Of a stretch of 64,000 nt of DNA, positions 1-9,096 are shown in pieces. The notes below the pieces were generated by a model. That model searched no databases. It saw only the letters and a list, made by a program, of their open reading frames with translations, and was not told the DNA's origin. Numbering within the stretch: position 1 is the stretch's first letter; each line of letters opens with the position of its first letter. This DNA is from JANPLN01 sp041736155 (GTDB lineage: Bacteria; Bdellovibrionota; Bdellovibrionia; Bdellovibrionales; JAGQZY01): NCBI GenBank assembly GCA_041736155.1, contig JBGSUL010000018.1, positions 6,847 to 70,846 of the forward strand, in the 5' to 3' direction. The position numbers were made by a program, and so were the translations under genes.

Positions 1-1
1 T

Positions 2-466
2 GGTTTGCCTAAAGAAACAGAAGAAACAGCCAAGGCGCAACTTGATTGGATCCTGCAATGCAACAAGTACCTGCATGGTTACGAAGTCACGCCCCTTTTT
101 ATCGGTGGTTACACCCCTTCCAAATCAGCATCTATTGATTATTCAAAGATACAGAAAACGCCCGAGAAATTTGGTTATGAGATTTCAATGATCTCGGGAG
201 TGAATGGTTTCAGTGAAGAATGGACAATCGGTGAAACTGGATTTACCAAGTCAAAAGCGATCACGATGATTGAAGACTACCAGAACCTACCAAAATGGGA
301 AAACGGTCGGCTGATCGGGACTTATCACAACTACTCGCGCTTGAGAAATCTAGACCTTACACATGAAGACATTTTACAATCCTTCGCAGGCAATACAGAA
401 TTCATTAATAAGACAAGGACGAACTATTATGAAAAATCTCATCGCTACTTTTCTCATCTTATCTAG
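2..466 (+). CDS. C-terminal part of a radical-SAM protein (cut by window start)
   Basis: The frame is open at the left edge and begins with GLPKETEE, which resembles the G-(F/L)-P-x-(E/D)-T motif late in the radical-SAM TIM barrel of B12-binding radical-SAM enzymes. The same motif (GFPGDTQED) occurs in the complete radical-SAM gene at 1612-3126. The remaining 154 residues look like the C-terminal substrate region and show no Fe-S cysteine cluster; the CxxxCxxC motif would lie upstream, outside the window. The last 38 bases overlap the LRR gene, suggesting co-transcription. The family assignment rests on one motif and general composition, so it is an inference. Confidence 0.6.
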   Translation, partial: GLPKETEETAKAQLDWILQCNKYLHGYEVTPLFIGGYTPSKSASIDYSKIQKTPEKFGYEISMISGVNGFSEEWTIGETGFTKSKAITMIEDYQNLPKWENGRLIGTYHNYSRLRNLDLTHEDILQSFAGNTEFINKTRTNYYEKSHRYFSHLI

Positions 467-1622
467 CTTTTCCCCGATTTGCGCCCATGCCGGGGAAACT
501 GATAATTCTTGTTCTCTTCATCCCACACTCAAAACCGCCCTCAACGTCAACGATACCAATTGCTCAAGCTTCCTCATTGAATCCATCACGAAGGTGGATT
601 TGAGTAGGAAGTCTCTGAAGTCTGTAGATCCCATCTGGTTTCTTAAACTCTCTCGACTTGAAAAGTTAGATTTAAGAGAAAATGAAATAGCCGATATTCA
701 TGGCCTTCTCGAAACGCTCCCACAACTTGAAGAATTACTTCTCGATGGAAATATTATTGAGAAAATCGACTTCCCAAAAAACTCTGCAAAAAAATTAAAA
801 GTACTGAGAATAGCTAATAATAAACTCAGGATGATTTCGGGCTCACTCGAGGGGCTGAACAGACTAGAAGTTCTTGATTTGTACCACAACGACATCGCCC
901 AGCTTGAAGTGCAAAATATTGATTTGCCAAAACTCAAAGAAATTCATTTAGGTTATAACTATATTTCCAGATTTCCTGCTTGGATCTGTAAGCTCAAGCA
1001 ACTCGAACACTTAGATCTGAGTCATAATAAGATTGAAGAAATCCCCTGCGCTCCCTCGTCTCCCCTTTTGAACCACATGGACCTTTCTTTTAATTTACTT
1101 AAAAATTTGGTATTTAAAACAAATTGTCATCATTTAAAGACAATAAAATTATCCAGCAACTCTATGAGTAATATCCCCGCTTTTTTAAAAGAGTGTAGAA
1201 ATTTGGAAGAAATCCAAATGGAAGAGAACAAAATAACCACTCTTGAATCATGGGTTTTTTCATTGAGTCAACTGAAACGCCTCAACGTTTCAAGAAATCA
1301 AATTTCATCATTACCGGAATTCAAAGGCTTTGCCAATGTACAGAAAATTGAACTTCACCACAATCATCTCAAAAGTCTGCCCGTCTCTGTGTGCCATTGG
1401 AAGAGCTTACGTGAGTTTGATGGCTATAATAATCAATTTACAAACATGCCCAACGAAATATCGTGTTGGAAGAATATCGAAAGAGTGGACTTGTCTTTTA
1501 ACAGACTTCGCACACTGCCTTTGGATATAGGAAGCTGGAGAAACTTGAAAACTTTGACAGTCACTGGAAATCCGTTTATACAAATTCCAAAAAACTTGCC
1601 GCCGAGATCGTTTATATATTAA
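429..1622 (+). CDS. Secreted leucine-rich-repeat protein
   Basis: The 397-residue protein starts with a Sec signal peptide (MKNLIATFLILSSFSPICAHA) and then carries about 13 leucine-rich repeats of the LxxLxLxxNxI type, for example LEKLDLRENEI, LEHLDLSHNKIEEIP and LKTLTVTGNPF. LRRs form a solenoid used for protein binding; no catalytic domain is visible. The reading frame is open to an ATG at 363, but I choose 429 because it gives a clean signal peptide and has AAGGAC about ten bases upstream. It overlaps the preceding radical-SAM gene by 38 bases and converges with the next gene, overlapping it by 11 bases. Its binding partner is unknown; a periplasmic or surface location is likely. Confidence 0.8.
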   Translation: MKNLIATFLILSSFSPICAHAGETDNSCSLHPTLKTALNVNDTNCSSFLIESITKVDLSRKSLKSVDPIWFLKLSRLEKLDLRENEIADIHGLLETLPQLEELLLDGNIIEKIDFPKNSAKKLKVLRIANNKLRMISGSLEGLNRLEVLDLYHNDIAQLEVQNIDLPKLKEIHLGYNYISRFPAWICKLKQLEHLDLSHNKIEEIPCAPSSPLLNHMDLSFNLLKNLVFKTNCHHLKTIKLSSNSMSNIPAFLKECRNLEEIQMEENKITTLESWVFSLSQLKRLNVSRNQISSLPEFKGFANVQKIELHHNHLKSLPVSVCHWKSLREFDGYNNQFTNMPNEISCWKNIERVDLSFNRLRTLPLDIGSWRNLKTLTVTGNPFIQIPKNLPPRSFIY

Positions 1623-3126
1623 CTACATTCTCTTCAATCGGATTCGTCGCAGTGACCTTGAGGGAACTTACAATATTCTTTGCTATTTTATTGAAAAGAA
1701 AGCCAAAACTGTATCTCGAGAATTGTTGCAAGATGCTTTGCGGATTTGTAATTGCAAAGCGAAGATATGTCATGAGAACAAACAGCGGGAAATTAAATCC
1801 TTTGAGCTCTTTTGTCACATAGGAACGAGTTCCTTCAGAATAACCATTGGGCAATATTCCTTGTTTGATTTCACCTTTGTTTAGTAAATCATTATAAATC
1901 GGTGTTCCCGGTAATGGTTGAAAGACGTTCAGATAAAAAAAGTCGAATTTACACTGAAGGATGAATTCTCTTGTCTTAAACAAGTCCTCCTGGGTATCTC
2001 CGGGAAACCCAATCAAGAAAAGTCCATTGACCTTGAGCCCGGAACGCTGAATTTTCTCGACAGCGGGCGGTATGATGTCGAGATCCAAATCCTTCCTCAT
2101 TCTGGCCAATGACGTTTTTGATCCGCTCTCCGGTGCGACGATGATGGTTTGCCATCCCGCTTTCTTCATCAGATCCCAAAGCTCTTGATCTCCCCTCTGC
2201 ACACGAATGCCATTGGGAGTTCCAAATCCTATGTTCAACTTTAATTGAATGACCATTCGGCAAAAATCTTTGGCGTACTGAACATTGTAGGTAAAATTAT
2301 CGTCGACAATATTAAACCACTTCACCCCAAACTCTTGATGCAACTTGAGAATCCATGTCTTCATGTACTCGACGGAATGAGTTCTTACTGGTTTTCCATT
2401 GAGATCGGGTGCAGAACAAAAAGTACAACGATAAGGACATCCCCGAGTCACCCATAAAGGAGCATTTTCTTGTTGAGTTGAATTCAACCTATAGCCACTT
2501 TTCCAGTACCCCTGCAAATTGATAAAGTTGTAGTCAGGCAAGAAAATCTCATCGATGTCGTTAACAATCACGCGTTTTGTCTTAACAAAGTGACCTTGCG
2601 ATTTAAAAATCAATCCCGGCACATCGCTGTAATCAGTCAATTTAAGACGTAATTTTCGCAAAAACATGGGGAAACTTTTTTCTGCCTCACCCAACAGAAC
2701 AAAATCCACAAAGCCCGTATTTAAAACACCTTCTGCAGCGGCGGTGGAATGAGGCCCACCAAAAATGATTTTGGCGTTGGGCAAAAGACGACGTGCGATC
2801 TGCGCACAACGCAAAGCTTCTGGGTACATCGCTGACCAGGAAGATATACATACAACTTCTGGAGTTTGACTTTGCAGCATCTGTTTGTACCAGTCAGAGT
2901 TGGCATCTTGGCCGTGAAGCGTACAATCTATCATGTAGGGACGTATTTCCTCATCGAGGATATTGCTTCTTAAGTAAGCAAAGGAGAGCGGTAAAAGATA
3001 GCGTTTTTCGTAACCCTTGGGCCAAACAAATGCAATATTAATAAGTCCCCCGACGATGAATGCTCTTCCAAGAGTATATAAAGTTATGTACCATTTCAAT
3101 ATGAATTCGAAAAAAATTTTGCCCAT
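1612..3126 (-). CDS. B12-binding-domain radical-SAM enzyme
   Basis: An N-terminal cobalamin-binding-type Rossmann domain (VVCISSWSAMYPEAL, IIFGGPHSTAAAEG, VLLGEAEKSFP) precedes a radical-SAM barrel with the Fe-S motif RGCPYRCTFC (cysteines near 230, 234 and 237 of the 504-residue form) and GFPGDTQED later. Enzymes of this class methylate or rearrange lipids, hopanoids, phosphonates and similar targets; the substrate cannot be read here. The start is uncertain. The frame is open to 3192, the only nearby ATG is at 3126, and it would overlap the divergent start at 3101. A non-ATG start close to INIAFVWPKG is possible. The shared 5' region suggests a bidirectional promoter with the glycosyltransferase gene. 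Confidence 0.8.
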   Translation of the reverse strand: MGKIFFEFILKWYITLYTLGRAFIVGGLINIAFVWPKGYEKRYLLPLSFAYLRSNILDEEIRPYMIDCTLHGQDANSDWYKQMLQSQTPEVVCISSWSAMYPEALRCAQIARRLLPNAKIIFGGPHSTAAAEGVLNTGFVDFVLLGEAEKSFPMFLRKLRLKLTDYSDVPGLIFKSQGHFVKTKRVIVNDIDEIFLPDYNFINLQGYWKSGYRLNSTQQENAPLWVTRGCPYRCTFCSAPDLNGKPVRTHSVEYMKTWILKLHQEFGVKWFNIVDDNFTYNVQYAKDFCRMVIQLKLNIGFGTPNGIRVQRGDQELWDLMKKAGWQTIIVAPESGSKTSLARMRKDLDLDIIPPAVEKIQRSGLKVNGLFLIGFPGDTQEDLFKTREFILQCKFDFFYLNVFQPLPGTPIYNDLLNKGEIKQGILPNGYSEGTRSYVTKELKGFNFPLFVLMTYLRFAITNPQSILQQFSRYSFGFLFNKIAKNIVSSLKVTATNPIEENVVNI

Positions 3127-5377
3127 CTTAGCCGTCGTTTTTCTCGGTGGGCTATTAAGAACCTTACGTTTAAATGATATTTCCTTTAACAATGATGAAC
3201 TCTATAACTTAGTCCACGTCTATAATCTCGACATGGGTTGGGATCGTTTCATTGAACCCTTTCTATCTTGGGAAATTCATCCTCCACTGAGCCATATGGT
3301 CCTTTTTGTTTGGTCGAAGGCCTTTGGTATATCGGAAATATCGTTACGTCTCGTCGGTGCCCTTCTTGGGACCTTCACCATACTGACAGTGTTTGAAACG
3401 GCCAAGCTTCTGACTTCCCCGAAAGCCTCATTTATGGCTGCACTTTTCTTTTCCATCAATTACGCTTCTATAGCTCTTTCACGCATGGCTACTTTTCACG
3501 GGATGAATATATTCTTCTGCAGTCTCTCTTTTTACCTGGGGCTACGAATCCTTCTCAACCCTCAGGTTAATAAAAAACATCTGGTGCTCTATCCGGTTCT
3601 CCTTATCCTGATGGGATACATTAACTATTTCGCTTTTGCCTTCGCACTATTTCAACTTCTTTTGTTTATCATCAGTTCAAATTATGTAACAAAGTTGAGA
3701 AAAAAATATTTCTCGTCCGTCTTTTTAATTGTAGTTCTTTTTTATGCGACATGGGTGCCGATTATTTTGAAACAATATCAAAATTTAAAAACCCATGATT
3801 ACGATCGAACGCCGGGTGATTATGCTATTTACGATTTACTGAACTTTCTCTTCAACGGACAACCTTTTTTTCTGTTTTTCATATTCCTTTTGATTTTAGC
3901 TAAGCTTTTTAGAAAACCCACATACAATCTCAAAATTACCGAAAACTTTAATTTCTTTATCATCTTGGCAACGTGTTGCCTTCCTATTTTAACGGCAGTC
4001 TTGTACAATCAAGTAGGCCAACCCCTTTGGAAAAATCACTACTTTGGATTTATGGCACCTTTCTTTTGTGTTCTATCAGCCCAGGCTATTGAATACATAC
4101 CATTTCGAGCGCTTAAAACCAGTGTGGCACCACTTTACGTTATCGGCTCGCTAGTTGGCTTTTACATGGGGAACTATTCTAAAAATTATCCTATCGTAAT
4201 TGATCTGCGGGCCTTGACCAATTCGGTGATTGAAGAGAATCACAAATCTCAGCAAACATGTGGTTATATTAACTATTCCTGGCATCAAATAAATTTTGAC
4301 TATTACTTAAAATCCTCCGAAAAAAAACCCACTTATCTTATCGAAAACGGGGAGTTGGCACGACTGCAGACGCCCGAAGGCATCGCCGAATTGGACAACA
4401 AAATTAAAAAAAGTGGGTTAAGTTGTTTTTGGTTTCTGAATACGTATAACGAAACGAGCGCTCCGCTTGAGGACTATCTCACCAGTAAATTTTTGAAAAT
4501 CAAAACGCTACAGCATCAGAAAGCTTACGGTATTCTTTATGCGCACAGCCCGGGAGGCCGTATTGAAAAAGAAAAGCGATGTCTTCTCGTTGACAACGAC
4601 GGCTCGTTCGATGATTTAAGGGCGTTGACTTCCCTGACATGCAAGCAAAAGGTGTCCTACGTTGTTTTTACCGAAGGAATCTCCAGAATTAATTACAGTT
4701 ACAGCAATCATCTTTACCTCAAAGAACAATTTTCCAATTACAATGATATTTCTTATTTTACTGGAGCGAAAACCAACAGGAAGTTAAGCTCATTTTGGAA
4801 AAACGTGAGAGCGCGTGATGAAGCACTCAATAATCATCGAAAATGGAAAGTCCTACCAACTCAACCTGGTCAAGATCTTGAATCTCTTGTTGAGACGATC
4901 AACCAAAGTTGCACCAGCCTTAATGTGCTGATACTGGGCCCTTACACCTCCGCCTCTGAGTATTTACCTCGCATATCCGCTACAAAAGCTATCTATACTT
5001 TTGGAAATGATAACCCCATCTATTTTAACTGCTGGTTTGATCTCAAATCTTGCCAACATGTCTTCTCGCGCTTTCAACAGGAAATAAAATCAGTAAATCT
5101 TCCTTTTGAAGACGCTAATCACGAGCGGTTTTCCTTTTCCGAAGAAACTGTAGCTCAACTTGCTCTGCGTGACTCATCGCAGCTTTTGGCGCAGATTTTT
5201 CGAGCCGATATCAGCGGGTGGAAAGGGAAGGAAATTTCCTATTGGGACGACTCTGTTGTGGCATTTTTCTTTCAACCGCAACTTTTTGAATTGAAAGACC
5301 ACCTTTATACTCCGATTGTTGGAGCACGAAAACTGGAGTCAGCCATACTTAACTCCTTGAATAATTGCTTTTTGTAA
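3101..5377 (+). CDS. GT39/ArnT-like membrane glycosyltransferase
   Basis: The 758-residue protein begins with a membrane segment (ILPILAVVFLGGLL) followed by RTLRLNDISFNNDELYN. The DE in the first extracytoplasmic loop is typical of dolichyl-phosphate-mannose-type and ArnT-like glycosyltransferases of the GT-C fold. About ten further hydrophobic segments run to residue 380, followed by a soluble C-terminal part of about 370 residues. Such enzymes transfer a sugar from a polyprenyl-phosphate donor to lipid or protein outside the inner membrane. I choose ATG 3101 because the preceding residues of the open frame (from 3017) are not hydrophobic and lie in the divergent gene. It is followed after 17 bases by the UnbV protein gene, probably in one transcript. 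Confidence 0.75.
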   Translation: MNSKKILPILAVVFLGGLLRTLRLNDISFNNDELYNLVHVYNLDMGWDRFIEPFLSWEIHPPLSHMVLFVWSKAFGISEISLRLVGALLGTFTILTVFETAKLLTSPKASFMAALFFSINYASIALSRMATFHGMNIFFCSLSFYLGLRILLNPQVNKKHLVLYPVLLILMGYINYFAFAFALFQLLLFIISSNYVTKLRKKYFSSVFLIVVLFYATWVPIILKQYQNLKTHDYDRTPGDYAIYDLLNFLFNGQPFFLFFIFLLILAKLFRKPTYNLKITENFNFFIILATCCLPILTAVLYNQVGQPLWKNHYFGFMAPFFCVLSAQAIEYIPFRALKTSVAPLYVIGSLVGFYMGNYSKNYPIVIDLRALTNSVIEENHKSQQTCGYINYSWHQINFDYYLKSSEKKPTYLIENGELARLQTPEGIAELDNKIKKSGLSCFWFLNTYNETSAPLEDYLTSKFLKIKTLQHQKAYGILYAHSPGGRIEKEKRCLLVDNDGSFDDLRALTSLTCKQKVSYVVFTEGISRINYSYSNHLYLKEQFSNYNDISYFTGAKTNRKLSSFWKNVRARDEALNNHRKWKVLPTQPGQDLESLVETINQSCTSLNVLILGPYTSASEYLPRISATKAIYTFGNDNPIYFNCWFDLKSCQHVFSRFQQEIKSVNLPFEDANHERFSFSEETVAQLALRDSSQLLAQIFRADISGWKGKEISYWDDSVVAFFFQPQLFELKDHLYTPIVGARKLESAILNSLNNCFL

Positions 5378-5394
5378 AATAGCCTTTTTACAAC

Positions 5395-7176
5395 GTGATA
5401 AAGAAGATTTTCCCTCTTATTTTTGTCTTTACCGTGATTGCCAGCGGTAAAATTATCGAAAAGCAATTTAACTTTTACAAATATCAAAGTGCCAGTGTCC
5501 AGGGAAAACTCTCGGAGAGTGACATCCCTTTCCGATTTAATGACGAGACTGTCCAGCGCGGCATTCATCACCGACACGAACTTTTTACACCTCATGAGCT
5601 AAGAAAGAGTTACTCAAAACTGCTTCCCTACAACGCATCGGTGGCTGTGGCGGATGTCAATGGTGATGGCTTCCCCGATCTTTTTTTTAGCAATGCGAAA
5701 GAGGGCAAAACAAATTACTTTTATTTAAATGATGGCACCGGTCATTTCGTCGAAGCCACCTCTCTATGGGGTCTTGATGAAGAGCGAAATTTGCACGGCG
5801 AAACGATGAGCGCCGTATTTTTTGACTACGATAACGATGGACTTGTGGATCTTCTATTGATGAAAGCTGGATGTCACAAACTTTTCAAAAACTCTGGGAC
5901 ATCTTTTTTGGATGTCTCCGACGCCTCCCATATATCTGAACACTGCACGTACGCCTCCGCCGCCAGTGTCTTGGATTTCAATAATGATGGATTCTTAGAC
6001 TTATATATTTCCAACTCCTTGAATGCAGGCAGTGAAAAAATTGAATCCGGCCGTAAGTTAGGCATTATTGAACCGCGCAGGAATAAATACCAACTGAAGA
6101 TTTTTAGACAAGATATTCTGTTAAAAAATGTCGATGGCAAATATTTCCAAGACGTCACAGAAGATTTGGGCTTGGAGGAGAACGAGTTAACGTGGGCCGC
6201 TGGGATCTCTGATTTCAATAATGACGGGTTTCCTGATATTTTTTTAGCCAATGATTTCAATATAAATCGACTTTTGCTCAATAACAGTGCCACTTCGTTT
6301 GTCGATGCCACAAAAAATCTTGGTCACCAATTTTATTCCGGAAATATGAGCGCGACTGTCGGAGATTATAACAATGACGGTTTCACAGATGTTTTTGTAA
6401 GTAATCTCACGCGCAGTACCTATTATGTGAGAATGATGAATTGGCTTTTCCAAGGGGATGGTCACGGGCATTTTCAGAATGTTTCCTTCGATGCCGGAGT
6501 GGACCGCTGTTCTTGGGCGTGGGGTTCTAACTTCGCAGATTTTGACAAAGACGGAAAACTCGATCTTTTTGTTGCTACCGGCTTGTTCAACGACGGTGAA
6601 AAATCCTACATTTATAAGCTGGAGACCTTTTACGTAGTCCCCCAGCTCATGATTACAGATCCGACAGGGGTTCCTCCCACCAATGGCGCCGAAGTGGCTG
6701 GCAATGATCGTCCTTGCCTTTTTATTCAGCGTGATAATAAATTTATCGATATAACAGAATCTGTGGGTCTTTCCGCTCCGCTCATTGGCAGGGGTAGTGC
6801 CGTGGTGGATTTAGATAACAATGGCACCTTGGATCTGGTTGTGGCCTCGCACAATGCCCCACCCAAAGTCTTGATCAATCAGCAAACAAAAATATCGATT
6901 CCTTGGGTAGGATTTAAACTTATTGGTACGACATCCAATAAAGATGCCATCGGAGCTAAGGTCACTTTGTATGAAAATGATGATACAATTCAGTTTCGCG
7001 AGATTTTCCCAACTAATGGATTTTCATCTCAAAGTGATATCCGTCTCTTTTTTGGGCTTGGCAGAACAAGCGTAAAGATGATCGAAATCCAGTGGCCAAG
7101 TGGAACGCACCAAATTGTCTCAAAATATAGGCTGAATGATTACAACACGATTGTGGAAAACAAAGAGAGGGAATAA
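5395..7176 (+). CDS. FG-GAP/VCBS repeat protein with ASPIC/UnbV C-terminus (CRTAC1-like)
   Basis: This 593-residue protein starts at GTG with an N-terminal hydrophobic segment (FPLIFVFTVIASG). It then has at least seven calcium-binding beta-propeller blades, each with a DxNxDGxxDL loop (DVNGDGFPDLFF, DYDNDGLVDLLL, DFNNDGFLDLYI, DFNNDGFPDIFL, DYNNDGFTDVFV, DFDKDGKLDLFV, DLDNNGTLDLVV). The end (residues about 500-590) matches the ASPIC/UnbV domain: IGAKVTLYE, REIFPTNGFSSQSD, LFFGLGRT and IEIQWPSG. It is probably exported and anchored at the membrane. It is the second gene of a run with a glycosyltransferase upstream and an RnfD-like protein downstream; CRTAC1-like proteins are known to me beside RnfD-like genes. 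The molecular role is unknown. Confidence 0.85.
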   Translation: MIKKIFPLIFVFTVIASGKIIEKQFNFYKYQSASVQGKLSESDIPFRFNDETVQRGIHHRHELFTPHELRKSYSKLLPYNASVAVADVNGDGFPDLFFSNAKEGKTNYFYLNDGTGHFVEATSLWGLDEERNLHGETMSAVFFDYDNDGLVDLLLMKAGCHKLFKNSGTSFLDVSDASHISEHCTYASAASVLDFNNDGFLDLYISNSLNAGSEKIESGRKLGIIEPRRNKYQLKIFRQDILLKNVDGKYFQDVTEDLGLEENELTWAAGISDFNNDGFPDIFLANDFNINRLLLNNSATSFVDATKNLGHQFYSGNMSATVGDYNNDGFTDVFVSNLTRSTYYVRMMNWLFQGDGHGHFQNVSFDAGVDRCSWAWGSNFADFDKDGKLDLFVATGLFNDGEKSYIYKLETFYVVPQLMITDPTGVPPTNGAEVAGNDRPCLFIQRDNKFIDITESVGLSAPLIGRGSAVVDLDNNGTLDLVVASHNAPPKVLINQQTKISIPWVGFKLIGTTSNKDAIGAKVTLYENDDTIQFREIFPTNGFSSQSDIRLFFGLGRTSVKMIEIQWPSGTHQIVSKYRLNDYNTIVENKERE

Positions 7177-7183
7177 CATATTG

Positions 7184-8017
7184 ATGATGACCATATTTAA
7201 TAACCTTAAAAAATTGTCTCAAAAACGAGAGTTTTCTCTGGCACTCCAATTGTTTGCTCTCCACACCTACTTATACATATTACTTTTTCATTTTCATGAA
7301 GGACGATTTTTACAGGACTATCTGATTCTGATTGCATCAACGATAATCGTTGAAGAAGCTTTTCACTACTACACATTCAAAAGGTTCACCCTTCCTCTGA
7401 GTGGCCTCATATGCTCCACCTCCCTCTTTATTTTGCTTTCTACCCACTACACAATTTGGCCGTATTTGATCGCCATGCTGGTAGGAATTTCCTCCAAATA
7501 TCTGATTCGGTGGGAAAAAAGCCATGTCTTCAATCCTTCGTGCATCGGTATCGTTTTTGTTACCTTTTTAATGCCTCATCTTGCCCACGCCAAAGTTCAG
7601 CAATGGATTGCAAGTCCTTGGCATTTTCTAATGGTCTATGGTTTAGGAATCACCATCGCCACGCTCTCCAAAAGGATCCTCATCTCCATCAGCTATTTTG
7701 CAGTGTTACTGGCTTTAACATTTATCTATAGCCAAACACTCACGCAGCTTCCTCTTATTACCGCGCTAGGCCCTCTCCTTGCTCTCTCTGTAGCCATATT
7801 TGTGTTTCACATGATCACCGACCCCTCCACAACACCACCCAGTTTGAAAGGCCAAATTATTATGGGAGCCATTGTTGCCATCCTCGACTTTAGCTTCCGT
7901 CGAATGCAGCAACCTCAGGCCCCCTTCTTAGCACTTTCTATAGTGACCGCCTTCAGACCCCTCTTCGAATCCTTTAATGGATTCAAAACCTTCTCATTAA
8001 AAACGGGAACGACTTGA
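7184..8017 (+). CDS. RnfD/NqrB-like integral membrane protein
   Basis: About 277 residues with eight to ten hydrophobic segments. Two motifs resemble the RnfD/NqrB family: HVFNPSCIGIVF in the middle and FHMITDPSTTPPS near the C-terminus, where RnfD and NqrB carry the threonine that binds FMN covalently. It is shorter than standalone RnfD, and no other Rnf or Nqr subunit is present here, so an ion-pumping complex is not implied. The frame opens at 7136 inside the previous gene; I place the start at ATG 7184 because AGAGAGGGA lies about ten bases upstream. It overlaps the radical-SAM gene by one base (TGATG), indicating translational coupling. It may deliver electrons to the neighbouring redox enzyme (inference). 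Confidence 0.65.
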   Translation: MMTIFNNLKKLSQKREFSLALQLFALHTYLYILLFHFHEGRFLQDYLILIASTIIVEEAFHYYTFKRFTLPLSGLICSTSLFILLSTHYTIWPYLIAMLVGISSKYLIRWEKSHVFNPSCIGIVFVTFLMPHLAHAKVQQWIASPWHFLMVYGLGITIATLSKRILISISYFAVLLALTFIYSQTLTQLPLITALGPLLALSVAIFVFHMITDPSTTPPSLKGQIIMGAIVAILDFSFRRMQQPQAPFLALSIVTAFRPLFESFNGFKTFSLKTGTT

Positions 8018-9096
8018 TGATGGCAAATAAATGGCTGAATAAAACTCACGGACTAATAAAACACGCCAAAATAGTTTCGCGTTCCCCTTTACTTATGGGC
8101 AGAATCGCTAAAGGATACTTCAATGCTCATGTGCTTAAAAAAGACGTTCTCAGATCTGTAGAGTTGGCGATAACTTTTAAATGCCAAGCGAAATGTGATT
8201 TTTGCTACTCCGACACGCTATACGACAAAAACAGATCGAACCTCACTGTGGAAGAAATTCGTGAACTGTGGAGAGAGTCCAGAAAGCTGGGTGCCATTCA
8301 TATCAATCTGACTGGTGGAGAGCCTATGATGAGGCCCGATTGGGACGAAATTATTCGGGTCCTTACACCCAAAAGTGCGATTGTCTCCATGGTGACGAAT
8401 GGACATCTGCTCAACGAGAAAAATGTCATAAAAGCCAAAAAAGCAGGACTTCGATATTTGCAAGTGAGTATCGACAGTGCCACGCCCAAAATTCATGACG
8501 AGTCGAGGAAGATTGCTGGATTATTTCATTCTGCCCTCAACGGAGTTCGTCTAGCCAAAAAACACGGGATCGCGGTTTCGCTGTCTACGGTGGTCACAAA
8601 TGAGTATGCAAAAAATGGTGAACTCGCCAAAGTAATAAAATTAGCGGAACAAGAGAAAGTTTTTGTACTTCTCAATTTGGCTGCCATGGCGGGAAAATGG
8701 CAGGAGAATAAACAAATCGTTCTAGATGCAGAATCTAGAAAAATTGTCTCTGAGCTTCGGAATAACCCTTTTGTAAGGCAAAATACAATGTACAATTTTC
8801 GTCTAAAAGAAGGTTGTCCTGCTGGTTTAGAAAAAGTTTATGTAACATCATACGGCGATGTTACACCTTGCACCTTAACTCATATCTCTTACGGAAATAT
8901 TCGAAATAAAGCGTTCACATCTATTGTAACTGAAATGAGGACCAATTTATTTTATAGACAAAAATCTGTATCTTGCTTGCGTTGTGAAAATAAAGATTAT
9001 TTCAAAGCGATGATTGAACCTTTAGCTGACCTATCATCGTCAGGAGCGCAAATGCCCATCCAAATTGAAAATCATCCTTTTTTTAACAAAAAATGA
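8017..9096 (+). CDS. Radical-SAM enzyme with SPASM-like C-terminus
   Basis: The radical-SAM cluster motif CQAKCDFC (cysteines near 56, 60 and 63) is followed by NLTGGEPMMRPDW, the SAM-binding GGEP motif. C-terminal cysteines at GCPAG, DVTPCT and VSCLRCENK resemble the SPASM/twitch region of PqqE- or MoaA-type enzymes, which hold extra Fe-S clusters and often modify peptides. At about 359 residues the length fits. ATG 8017 overlaps the RnfD-like stop by one base; TTG 8014 is an alternative. The C-terminus overlaps the next start by four bases (ATGA). No short precursor-peptide gene is evident next to it, so the substrate could equally be a small molecule. Confidence 0.8.
   Translation: MMANKWLNKTHGLIKHAKIVSRSPLLMGRIAKGYFNAHVLKKDVLRSVELAITFKCQAKCDFCYSDTLYDKNRSNLTVEEIRELWRESRKLGAIHINLTGGEPMMRPDWDEIIRVLTPKSAIVSMVTNGHLLNEKNVIKAKKAGLRYLQVSIDSATPKIHDESRKIAGLFHSALNGVRLAKKHGIAVSLSTVVTNEYAKNGELAKVIKLAEQEKVFVLLNLAAMAGKWQENKQIVLDAESRKIVSELRNNPFVRQNTMYNFRLKEGCPAGLEKVYVTSYGDVTPCTLTHISYGNIRNKAFTSIVTEMRTNLFYRQKSVSCLRCENKDYFKAMIEPLADLSSSGAQMPIQIENHPFFNKK

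Noticed and set aside
2793..3041. Plus-strand open frame of 82 codons
   Set aside because: Shadow of the radical-SAM gene on the minus strand; no start signals.
5640..6850. Regularly spaced DNA similarity suggestive of a repeat array
   Set aside because: These are the protein-level DxNxDG propeller repeats of the UnbV/FG-GAP protein; the DNA copies diverge and there are no spacers, so it is not a CRISPR or tandem DNA repeat.
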